Positions 56,230-64,000 of a DNA stretch of 64,000 nucleotides are shown piece by piece (positions within the stretch are counted from its first letter, which is position 1; every line of letters begins with the position of its first letter). This stretch comes from Heterobilharzia americana (taxonomy: Eukaryota > Platyhelminthes > Trematoda > Strigeidida > Schistosomatidae). Below the pieces are notes generated by a model. It was not told the DNA's origin. It did not search any database and saw nothing but the letters and a program-made list of their open reading frames with translations. A program made the translations under genes and the position numbers. The DNA lies in contig OX104127.1 of assembly GCA_944470555.2 (NCBI GenBank), positions 54,468,140 to 54,532,139 on the forward strand, in the 5' to 3' direction.

Positions 56230-57410
56230 TACATTTTTTTCATTCTGCATACATAATTCATATTTAACTCTGACCATAAGGAATTAAGTGATGTTGGTGT
56301 ATTGTAACCATGAACACTAATGAAGGGGATTTGTTTAAGTGTATATATATCAGGTGAATAAGTTGAATAAATATGCTTTAAATGAATTGGAGTAATACCA
56401 AATTTCAATAATACAATACCTAGCATAATATCATCATATGGGATATGTTTAATATAACGAAAACCAATATATAATAATTGAACTACAGGCATACTTAAGA
56501 TAATAGTACCACCAAATAAATATGGTGGATAAATATTATATGGATAATCTGTTAATGATATATATCTACTATGGAATGGTATACGTATAGGATATGAGAT
56601 ATGTTGTAATTGACCAGATGCATATATTCTATACTGACTTGGCGTAATCCCGTGTAATAATTGAATTAAATTCATTGGATGTAAAAAATAATCATCATCC
56701 ATTAAGATAATAAATGATTTTTCATTAGTTAAACAATATTTCATAATAAAATCTATACTACCAATCCATTTATTTAATAAATTTGAATAATTATCAATGA
56801 AATCAAATTGAATTATATCATGATAATTAAAATGTTCATAATATAATTTCTTTATATTATCATCATCATGATGATTATTTCTATTCAATTGATCTATTTT
56901 AATGTTTATAATTTGATCATAATAATTGTTTATTTTTCCAAGAATAAATAAACTTCTTATATAAATACCAAAATTTTCATAGCATTTTTGATTAGCCCAT
57001 GTTTGACGAATAGCTTGACGTTGAGTAAAATGATTAACATGTGATCTAATGATGAATAGAATATCAGCTGTATGATATAACGATTCATTATTACTGTTAT
57101 TACATGGATGATTTTTAATCATACACATAAGTTTATATTCTGTAGATGATAAAGGAAAGATTATTTTCCATATAGATGATAAACTTGAATTCATTCTTAT
57201 TCTTTCCTCTTCATAGATTTTATACAAGTCGTAATTTGGTGGAAAATGAAATAATTGATAATCTTGAAAGTATAATATAATCAATAACCAAATCCCACCA
57301 ATAATACATAAAAGTATACTGATGATATATAGAAATTTTATTCTTCTCCTATGTGAATAATAAATTGTATATTTGAATAAACAACGAATAATATGAAATT
57401 GCATAATCAT
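56229..57410 (-). CDS. GT31 beta-1,3-galactosyltransferase-like protein, intact (GT-B)
   Basis: A 393-residue type II membrane glycosyltransferase of family GT31, expected in the Golgi and using a UDP-sugar donor to extend glycans; acceptor unknown. A short basic cytosolic tail (RRRIKF, 21-26) precedes a membrane anchor at about 27-48. Family motifs are RQAIRQTWAN (131-140), DIIQFDFIDNYSNLLNK (198-214), LMDDDYF with the metal-binding DxD at 238-240, YPPYLFGGTIILS (294-306) and IPYDDIMLGIVLLKFGITP (323-341), where Asp replaces the usual Glu of the EDV motif. The usual Cys of the YPPYC block is replaced by Leu. N-x-S/T sites occur at N74, N104, N108 and N207. The size fits the family. No intron interrupts the frame. 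The start at 57410 follows a TTATTCTATAG acceptor-like string two bases upstream; a second in-frame Met is at residue 3. It is paralogous to GT-A, about half identical over the catalytic core by eye. Confidence 0.92.
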   Translation of the reverse strand: MIMQFHIIRCLFKYTIYYSHRRRIKFLYIISILLCIIGGIWLLIILYFQDYQLFHFPPNYDLYKIYEEERIRMNSSLSSIWKIIFPLSSTEYKLMCMIKNHPCNNSNNESLYHTADILFIIRSHVNHFTQRQAIRQTWANQKCYENFGIYIRSLFILGKINNYYDQIINIKIDQLNRNNHHDDDNIKKLYYEHFNYHDIIQFDFIDNYSNLLNKWIGSIDFIMKYCLTNEKSFIILMDDDYFLHPMNLIQLLHGITPSQYRIYASGQLQHISYPIRIPFHSRYISLTDYPYNIYPPYLFGGTIILSMPVVQLLYIGFRYIKHIPYDDIMLGIVLLKFGITPIHLKHIYSTYSPDIYTLKQIPFISVHGYNTPTSLNSLWSELNMNYVCRMKKM

Positions 57411-57579
57411 CTCTATAGAATAATTTCATTGACTTAATGAACAATAACTCCGTGTGAACACAATTTTCTTAATGATTGAAAAATCAATCAAAAATACCTG
57501 ACAAAGAATAAATGTAAAAAGAATAAAAAAATGCATATTATGTATAATTGTGTGTTTCCTTTTTATTATATTATACTGT

Positions 57580-57700
57580 CATTGATTGGACCGAATTGAT
57601 CGGTCTCTATTGGTATATAGGATGATGGCTGGTAGTGGAATTCAGCTGATGAGTCCTAAATAGGACGAAATGAGTATCCTGGATTCCACTGTTAGACACT
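57580..57700 (+). repeat. Smα-type repeat upstream of GT-B
   Basis: The repeat reads GACCGAATTGATCGGTCTCT and runs into the hammerhead described next. It lies antisense to GT-B, 170-290 bp from its start codon, so it may sit in the promoter or 5' UTR region. Related decayed pieces are at 47.1, 49.9 and 53.7 kb. Confidence 0.75.
57635..57689 (+). ncRNA. Type I hammerhead ribozyme, fully intact (Smα type)
   Basis: Core CUGAUGA is at 57646-57652, stem II GTCC/GGAC (57653-57656 with 57663-57666) has loop TAAATA, and GAA is at 57667-57669. Stem III is a minimal hairpin ATG/TAT-type (57670-57677) with an AG loop, and C17 is at 57678. Stem I pairs GTGGAATTCAG (57635-57645) with CTGGATTCCAC (57679-57689) over 11 bp with one G·T. 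Every invariant position is kept. Schistosome satellite hammerheads of this sequence type are known to cleave in vitro; activity of this copy is inferred. Confidence 0.9.
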
Positions 57701-57704
57701 AGAA

Positions 57705-58075
57705 AAAAAAGCATAGTTTAACTAATTTGTTGATATTCAAATGAAGTGATGAAGATAAAAACAGTAAAGTAATCTTCATATTACACATAATGTTCCCATG
57801 AGGTTTCATCAACCGCAAACACCTAATAGACAAAATAAGGTATTGATGGTAGTAATGCCATAATAAAATTTAAATAAATGAAGATTTGAAATCCAGAATT
57901 AACAAAGTAAACAAGCACTTCAAGGAACTTTTGATGAAGTAATTGATTGATGAAGTAACCTATAATGAACTGAAATCAAGAGATTCATGATTACCTTTCA
58001 TGTATGGCTTTCCAAAACTACATAACTTCAGTGTTCCTTTATGACCCATTTTATCAATTATAAATTCATCTTGTC
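57705..58075. other. Intergenic, nothing recognised
   Basis: AT-rich spacer between the hammerhead repeat and a Penelope-like fragment. Confidence 0.45.
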
Positions 58076-58079
58076 ATAG

Positions 58080-58640
58080 GTTGGCTCGTTGGTTAGCAAA
58101 GAAACTGAAAGCCATCAGAAAAAAGCTCAAACATAACAGCTTAAAGGATACATTCCCATTTATTAAAATAACTGGATACATTAAGTATCTCGGATAAATT
58201 CATGGTATCATTTCATGTTTCTTCATTGTTCACGAACATACTAGTGGATAAAACGATAGATATAATCTGTGAACAGTCTGATCTATTGCCGTTGCCGAAA
58301 ACAGAACTCAAACGATTACTGATCCTCTGTAAAAAAAAGGTGCTTAGTTTCAGTTTAATAATCAACTATACTGGCAAACAGACAGAGGGGCTATAGGTTC
58401 ACTATTACAGTTTATCCTAGCTGATAGGCTCATCTCAAGCGAACAAGTATGAACTCTGCAATCAACGAAATGACATATAACTGCAGATATGTCGATGCTA
58501 CTATCGCTGTTGGTGATAATATGAACCATGTGCCATAGTTGTTCAACACCTTCAATCAACCCCATCCAAGTATTAATTTTACAGTAGAATAAGAAAATGA
58601 GGACAGATTCAATTTCTTGATTCTAAGTAAAAGACGGCTA
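58080..58640 (+). mobile_element. Penelope-like element RT fragment
   Basis: The plus-strand frame 58202-58396 reads MVSFHVSSLFTNILVDKTID, then ELKRLLILCKK. This is the Penelope-type RT block 'VSFDV.SLFT.VP...' carrying a His in place of the catalytic Asp. Downstream, in shifted frames, are remains of 'QTEGLAMGSP', a CRYYRCW-type remnant of YVDDT, and a PSINFTVE block. The end merges directly into family R copy R9. Confidence 0.75.
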
Positions 58641-58805
58641 AGTGATACTTTTGAAGTGTAGACAGGAGTAAAACAAGGCTGTCTATTATCACCGACGATC
58701 TTCCTGATTGTAGTGGATCTACTGCACTTCACTCCACTCCACTCCACACAACTCAGCATAAAGCTCGAACAAGATACGCATTCTCAACACGAACTCAAAG
58801 TGATC
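58640..58805 (+). mobile_element. Family R fragment, copy R9, with internal deletion
   Basis: It starts DTFEV*TGVKQGCLLSPTIF then LIVVD, and at about 58722 jumps to the ACTGCACTTCACTCCACTCC block about 430 bp further along the element (compare R8 and R10), ending after CGAACTCAAAG. The 3' end is missing. It adjoins the Penelope-like fragment in the same orientation. Confidence 0.75.
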
Positions 58806-58809
58806 AACT

Positions 58810-59960
58810 CATACAAGAGATTAAATAATTAAGACATTTCTTGATTCTCATAATTGTACGTCATTTCACTGGATCGAATCGTCCAATTTCTGTTAACATA
58901 TGCGCTTCTATATCAATGTATCGATGCTGCTTAAAAATTCATTGTTATAATTTGCTTGGTAGTCTCTAGAAGTGGGACCAAGCAGGCACATTTCATCCTA
59001 TCTGGGACTTGTTGTTCGTATGTACCTGTGGCACAGTAGGGAATATTTATTTCACTTAAAAGGTAAAGTGTAATTATTTATTTATTTATTTATTCAGAAA
59101 AATTAAACAAATATGTGGGCTTTCAAAGACACAATAATTTTTGAGCGTAACTGTTTACAAATATCAATAACTATTTGACATTTAATGTACCTGCATATAA
59201 ATAAACAACACTAACATGTATATGTTTTCGACTGACTAATTGTTGAATATAGTCATTGAACACACTTTAAAGAGTAGTTAACAGAGAATGCATAGCTTAT
59301 ATAAGTAAAAAATTAACTGAATAACTAATGTCGAAAGATTAATACTTCTAGAAAAATGTGAGGATAGCTAATATTTATTGATTAATTTGTAAAAAAATAA
59401 ATCTGGTGCTTTGCACCACTTAACAGTTTCTAGAGAATACCTGTATAAGAATTTGAGTATCAAGTGGGATACAGTGAGTCAAGTTCTACAAGCTAGAAGA
59501 AGATATTTTACTACATCCCTGGATGTTACTTTCTGTAGAGAAGCTCTCGTTCTTCAAAACTTTGAAAATAAGGTCCTGTTACTGACAATATCCATGTGTG
59601 TACACAAGTTTACTTGTTCCTGTGAAGCTAAGTAAATAGGCCGTACTAACAGAACACTGTTAAGAGGCGACCGAAAATATTTACTGAAATGCTTTTCAAA
59701 AACATTATGTTATATTCTTTTATGCAGCACTTATACACAGACCATTCAACATGACGAGACGCAGCCATTTAAAGAGATTTTTATTTCATCGTCTTTGTAC
59801 AGCAGAAGCTCGCGTTATAGACAAATAGAATGCTGAATTACGTTTAAATGTACGATTTGCTTAATGTCTTTCTCTACTATGACCTTTGTTCCATAACTGT
59901 TTGACATTGTTGATCGAAATCCTTCTCACTTTATTTTGTAGAGTATTCCCGTTTCCCTAA
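58810..59960. other. AT-rich spacer without a supported gene
   Basis: A short TTTA run lies at 59076-59093. The 74-codon frame at 59411-59635 shows no recognisable domain. Confidence 0.45.
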
Positions 59961-59964
59961 GTCC

Positions 59965-60325
59965 ATCTTAGTGTTCATTAGTGACATGTTTCGAGATGAA
60001 TATCTTGAAGTTGAGATGAGAAGCTGTGACTACTGGGTAAGACCAAGTCGGGGATTAGAACAGATACTCAGCAGTTGCCATGGATGATGGTTGGGAGGTA
60101 ATACGCATCAATAGAAGTAGGAGAATATAAACCGTTGTATTCTAATGCACTGGCTCAATGGTACTGTACTCACCATTTGAAACCAAAAGTTCTGGGTTTA
60201 ACCTTTGGTGAGGTAATGGATGCCCACTACTGAGGAGTCCCTCACTGGGACGAAACGGCTGTCCAGTGCTCTCAAGTTTTCACTTTACCACCAACTAGTG
60301 CCAGTCTGTGATGAATACCATCTTA
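59965..60325 (+). repeat. SINE-like repeat, family S, single full unit
   Basis: Starts TTAGTGTTCATTAGTGACAT and runs through a tRNA-like head (B box region TCTGGGTTTAACC at 60191) and hammerhead to the tail GTGCCAGTCTGTGATGAATA. Unlike the 49- and 55-kb loci there is no inverted left arm. Confidence 0.75.
60225..60270 (+). ncRNA. Hammerhead ribozyme, core intact, one stem I mismatch
   Basis: CUGAGGA is at 60230-60236, stem II is GTCCC/GGGAC (60237-60241 with 60247-60251, loop TCACT), GAA at 60252-60254, stem III ACG/TGT-type palindrome (60255-60262) and C17 at 60263. Stem I is CACT/AGTG but the pair next to the core is A·C (60229/60264), which may weaken cleavage. Confidence 0.65.
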
Positions 60326-60479
60326 GGAGTACTTTATATTTTGTAAATAAGGTCAGATGCCTATCATACGTAAGATTTCTGATGTGCTTTCTTTATACGG
60401 CAACACCACAGAGAATCTGAATTCTCTCTTAGGCATGTTGCAATCACCCCAAACATTGTCACTCCTTCTTATATATCAG

Positions 60480-61060
60480 TTTTGATGAATTCCGGAGGTA
60501 GTTATTAAGAAGCGTCTTCATGGATGGTTTAATCGTGAAGCTTTCACTGTCTTTATAGATGAAATCATCAGCACAGATTTCAGAAAGAAGTAAGCGATAA
60601 GTTTTTCTCCTCAATTTATTTGGAAGCTTGTCCCGATAGCCTTGGTTGCTTCTGCCAAGGTCTAGTCACTGTCTCCATATTTATTTCGATTGGTTGTCCT
60701 GCTGATGTGAACTTCAACCTTCTTATTGTTTCATATTGATTGGTTGATTGGGTCAATGTCAGTATGTCTGTTAATTACTGACTGACGTGAATATCAACCT
60801 TCAAAAAGTTCTCTGGCATTCTTTATGTTTCCTGTCTCTAGGATTGCCACAGTTTACCAGTCAACTTCATGTCCATAGTCGTCTTTATGCATTGATATGA
60901 ACAAAGATATGTCATGACGCTTCACTGCTGATTGATGATCATGTAGGTGGATACAAGGAGAGCAATCACTCTGTCCAATGTAGTTGTGTTTGACTAGTAA
61001 GTCAAGAAAACTGAATAAGCAACTGAAACACAACACAGATACACTACTTCACAATAACTA
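60480..61060 (-). mobile_element. Penelope-like element, endonuclease/3' fragment
   Basis: The minus frame 61036-60854 includes HNYIGQSDCSPCIHLHDHQS followed by AVKRHDISLF. It matches the 21.8-22.0 kb copy (HCVGQRDSPLRICFHEHQLA and MERHDTHLL) and keeps the YIGQ of GIY-YIG-type endonucleases. Downstream (60720-60790) it parallels 21720-21780. Stops break the frame. Confidence 0.65.
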
Positions 61061-61064
61061 TCTT

Positions 61065-61315
61065 CCAGAATTAGTTAACGTCTACAAGGACTGGTGAGAG
61101 AAAGAGTAGTAATGTTACTGGTGAATACAAAATGCGAAAATGGAACTTCAAATCATCTGTGGTGTTGCCGTATGAAGAAGTGACATCGACAATTTTCCGT
61201 AGAGCTCTTAACAATGGTGAGATTTGAGAAACTTTACAGGTTAAAAGGTCTAATATAGCCAATTAAGAAAAATAACCCAATCTATCAAATACCATGTAGT
61301 AGTCGTGAAGTTCCC
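61065..61315. other. Possible Penelope-like upstream remnant
   Basis: Minus-strand frame 61262-61071 lies directly upstream of the endonuclease fragment and may be part of the same element, but no motif is certain. Confidence 0.35.
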
Positions 61316-61319
61316 TAGA

Positions 61320-62300
61320 AGATTCGGATTTCGCCAACGATGATGATTTTTATCTAATGTCTCACAGCACAAACTCGAAGATCTACAGGTGAAAACCAAC
61401 AAATTGACAGAAGAGGCAGGGCAGCGAAGACAGGACTTCCTTCAGGTGAACGTAGAGAAGACACAGAAGATGAACATACTCAACCAACAACAACAGCATC
61501 AACAACCAGCACCAATCACCATCAACAGAAGGAATGTGAAGGAAGTTGTCTCTTTAACCCACGCACCAACCTACCTACCACTTCACACCTACCTACCTAC
61601 CTAGGCAGCATCCTCTCAACTACACATGGCACAGACACAAATGAGTATGTCAGACAGGATCAGAAAGACAGCAACACAGGCCTTCCTGCATTAATCTGAA
61701 ATCAGTGTGGAGATCGACTACACTCCACTCCACTCCACTCCACTCAGCACAAAGCGTGAATAACATCCAGAATTTCAACACCAATTCAGTCAAGTCAGTG
61801 CTTTCATGTGATGGTTCAGAAACTTGGCGCGTCACGTAAAGCATTTCGAACAAACTACAGAAATTCATCAACAGCTGCCACCTAAACTCGCTCACTCGAT
61901 ACTGACACTGAAGATCAGATGGCTAGAATAATAAGAATAAGCAAGAAGAAACTCTGGCTGGCTGCCAACAAACCAACCAAGAACCTATCAGTCAACAAGT
62001 ATGCAGAAGACGAAAGTGGAGATGGATTGGATTGGACATAAACTGAGAAGGCCGATTGTGGACATCATGAGCCAGGCCAGGTCAGGCCAGACCCTGGAGT
62101 GGAATCTAAAAAGGGGAGACAACGAGTTGGGCGTCCGAGAGAAGGGTGACATGGAGGAGTTCGTATGTGGAAGAAATTACAAGTTGTGAGCAGTCGTGCA
62201 GCCAGGTTAAAAAGACTGCGGAGAAGAGAGTGTGATGGAGGCGTTCTACTGAATCCCTATGTTCCACTAGGAACCCAAGGGATAATAATGATAATAATGA
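61320..62300 (+). mobile_element. Family R fragment, copy R10
   Basis: The plus strand shows a DSDFANDDDFYLMSHSTN-like catalytic block with an extra Asp, LEDLQVKTNKLTEEAGQRRQ, a QVNVEKTQKMNILNQQQQ block, ITINRRNVKEVVSLT, and the 3' end GTTCCACTAGGAACCCAAGG (62261-62280) with a GATAATAATGATAATAATGA tail. A CACTC run (61720-61745) and a CTAC/CTAC run in the YLG block are small local expansions. Confidence 0.85.
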
Positions 62301-62304
62301 GTTG

Positions 62305-63145
62305 TGAAGTCAAGTATGTAGATCAAAGTATTCAACCAGTGTGAGTTAGAATGACAGAACACAAAAACTTGGCAAGACACACAGTGAGAAATCCTATTAA
62401 GATAAGTTATTTAGAAAAAAACTCTGCTATCGCTGTACATGCACTGACCTATAAATACACTATACGGTGGATGGGATACGGTTACAATTCTAAAATCAAA
62501 TACAGCTGGCTAACTGGAGGGAGAGATTAATCACAAAATTTTTTTATTCATTGAATCAAAACCTAACTAAGGAATAATTCATCACATTGCAGAAATATGA
62601 AAATTTTTACTATCATTAAACGAAATGAATGAACTTTTGGAGTAGGTTAAGGAAACTTGTAAGTTACATCATAACTGTGAGTAATAAACTCTGCTTAAAA
62701 CGTCATTCATTTACTTATACTGTATCATTGTGTACTATATTGAACTTGCTGGTGTACAAAATGATTTCTAGTTACACACTAATTCTATACAATCTCCAGA
62801 AATCTATGACTTACTTCGAAAATTGTTTGATTAAGTGATTAAAAGGAAGTGAATAGTTCCAATGAAGTTTTGTGGGAATTCATTTCAATATAATTCTTAT
62901 CACTGACTAACATCGACTGAATATTCCCTACAAACCTTGGATCAGCGGACAACTTTTTCATTCTAGTATATGATTCTTCGTTAGTATATATACCCCTACC
63001 AACTTGTGAGTAGTTGAACCTAGAAGGACAGTCAGATGTCACAGTGTAAGTGGGTAGCGTTTTTGTCACCAACTTGATTTCGATTTATTATAGTGTGATG
63101 AAAAGTTAGCTGAAAATAATTAAATTGGTTAATGATTGGAGGTGA
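62305..63145. other. Intergenic, nothing recognised
   Basis: AT-rich spacer with short chance frames only. Confidence 0.45.
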
Positions 63146-63149
63146 AATG

Positions 63150-63215
63150 AAAATTTGAACTGCTGCTGGATTCGAACCAGCTACCCATGGGTACTAGTCT
63201 GCTAAACTACGGCCA
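63150..63215 (-). repeat. tRNA-like sequence (pseudo-tRNA or SINE head)
   Basis: Minus strand: GGCCGTAGTTTAGCAGACTA as A-box-like region and CTGGTTCGAATCCAG with a perfect B box GGTTCGAATCC. The anticodon arm is not convincing, so I do not call a functional tRNA. Confidence 0.6.
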
Positions 63216-63414
63216 ATTCAGATAGTCAGAATGATAATCAATATGATGCCCCCCCCTCTCCTCTCTAATTCAGTTAGATTTGAATTGGGATGAGAAGTCC
63301 TGACTGAGCAGCCAGTGTGAATACGATCAAGAGATAGTAACTCATCACGAATTCACAAGATACGCGAGTGAATCCCTTGGTGATTGATGTGAAACAAAAA
63401 TCCGGACAACAATC

Positions 63415-63490
63415 AGACCTCATAACTCAGTTGGTAGAGCATTGAGTCAGAAATCCGGTGGTTGACGGTTGGAATCCGGCAGTGGTCTAA
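63415..63490 (+). repeat. tRNA-like sequence (pseudo-tRNA or SINE head)
   Basis: Plus strand: CATAACTCAGTTGGTAGAGC is a good A box and D arm, and CGGTTGGAATCCGG a B box with one change in a paired T arm. The anticodon stem does not pair. Probably the tRNA-derived head of a SINE. Confidence 0.65.
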
Positions 63491-63494
63491 GTTT

Positions 63495-64000
63495 CCATTT
63501 CACCTTCAGTGATCACCGAGTATAAATACTAACCTGCGCAGTAGCTAGAAACATGGTCAACAAATCTGAGATACACTTAAGTGATTTACTATTAAGGAAC
63601 CCTGCAACAATTTGACATTAATCTCTCTCTCCCTCTCCCACTTTCTGAGTGGAATTTTAAATGACGCTTCACAGAAAACTATATAATAGTCTGTTGTTAT
63701 GACCACTGCTACAAGCAGTCGATACAACAGGCCAAATATCTAAACTTCAGACCCTTTCCACCAGTGTATTACGAAACGGAGAAACAATATGAATGGGTTA
63801 TTAACAAGCTAGTGATTACATCTATACCTTATTACTGCTCAATGCTTAACTGTAAGTCAATATTTTTATGACAACTTGAAGAGTTGTAAAACAAAGATTG
63901 AACAAGCAAAACTGAAAAAGAAAACTAGAAAACAAAAGACTTACAGCTGTCTTTGGATAGGATTTATTGGTTTTTTGACAAAAGATCTTCCAAATCACCT
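63495..64000. other. Window end, nothing recognised
   Basis: AT-rich sequence with a CTCTCTCTCCCTCTCCC run near 63624; no gene supported. Confidence 0.45.

Noticed and set aside
63415..63490. Possible functional tRNA gene
   Set aside because: A and B boxes are good but the anticodon stem does not pair, so a pseudo-tRNA or SINE head is more likely.
1..64000. CRISPR arrays, operons, ribosome binding sites
   Set aside because: The repeat types, tRNA-headed SINEs and retroelements show an animal genome; no regularly spaced direct repeats were seen.

Overview
The window looks like a repeat-dense, AT-rich stretch of a blood-fluke genome (Schistosoma or a close relative). The reasons are one intact hammerhead-ribozyme repeat of the Smα type, many further hammerhead remnants in tRNA-headed SINE-like repeats, RTE-like, CR1-like, Penelope-like and Ty3/gypsy retroelement relics of the kinds known from schistosomes, and two single-exon GT31 galactosyltransferase genes of a family known to be expanded there. 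The species cannot be fixed from the sequence alone. Nothing prokaryotic is present: no operons and no CRISPR.

Only two host-type protein genes can be supported. GT-B (56229-57410, minus) is an intact 393-residue type II membrane protein with GT31 motifs. GT-A (33777-34834, plus) is a divergent paralogue interrupted by one frameshift in a T run. They face each other in inverted orientation about 21 kb apart. GT-A has a retroelement fragment ending about 80 bp upstream of its ATG, and GT-B has a hammerhead repeat about 170-290 bp upstream.

Layout. 0-10.4 kb: two long decayed copies of one endonuclease/reverse-transcriptase element ('family E', RTE-like), a 3' fragment of a second RTE-like family ('family R'), and a (TA)41 tract between 22-bp inverted arms. 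12-20.6 kb: CR1-type elements, including a nearly complete minus-strand copy with a PHD-like ORF1, endonuclease and RT. 21.4-29 kb: a Penelope-like element with RT and GIY-YIG-like endonuclease, a poorly resolved stretch, then a Ty3/gypsy gag-protease-RT-RNase H relic. 32-34.8 kb: family E and R pieces running into GT-A. 35-63 kb: eight more 3' pieces of family R, SINE-like repeats with tRNA-like promoters and hammerhead motifs, Smα repeats, GT-B and two further Penelope fragments.

The most interesting structure is the recurrent head-to-head arrangement of hammerhead-bearing SINE units at 48.9, 51.5, 52.4 and 55.5 kb. Two of these are matching units of about 460 bp with arms of about 88 bp. 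Next are intact-core hammerheads at 55.8, 57.6 and (with one mismatch) 60.2 kb, and evidence that some family R copies share a frame-breaking 5-bp duplication and so were copied from an already dead parent.
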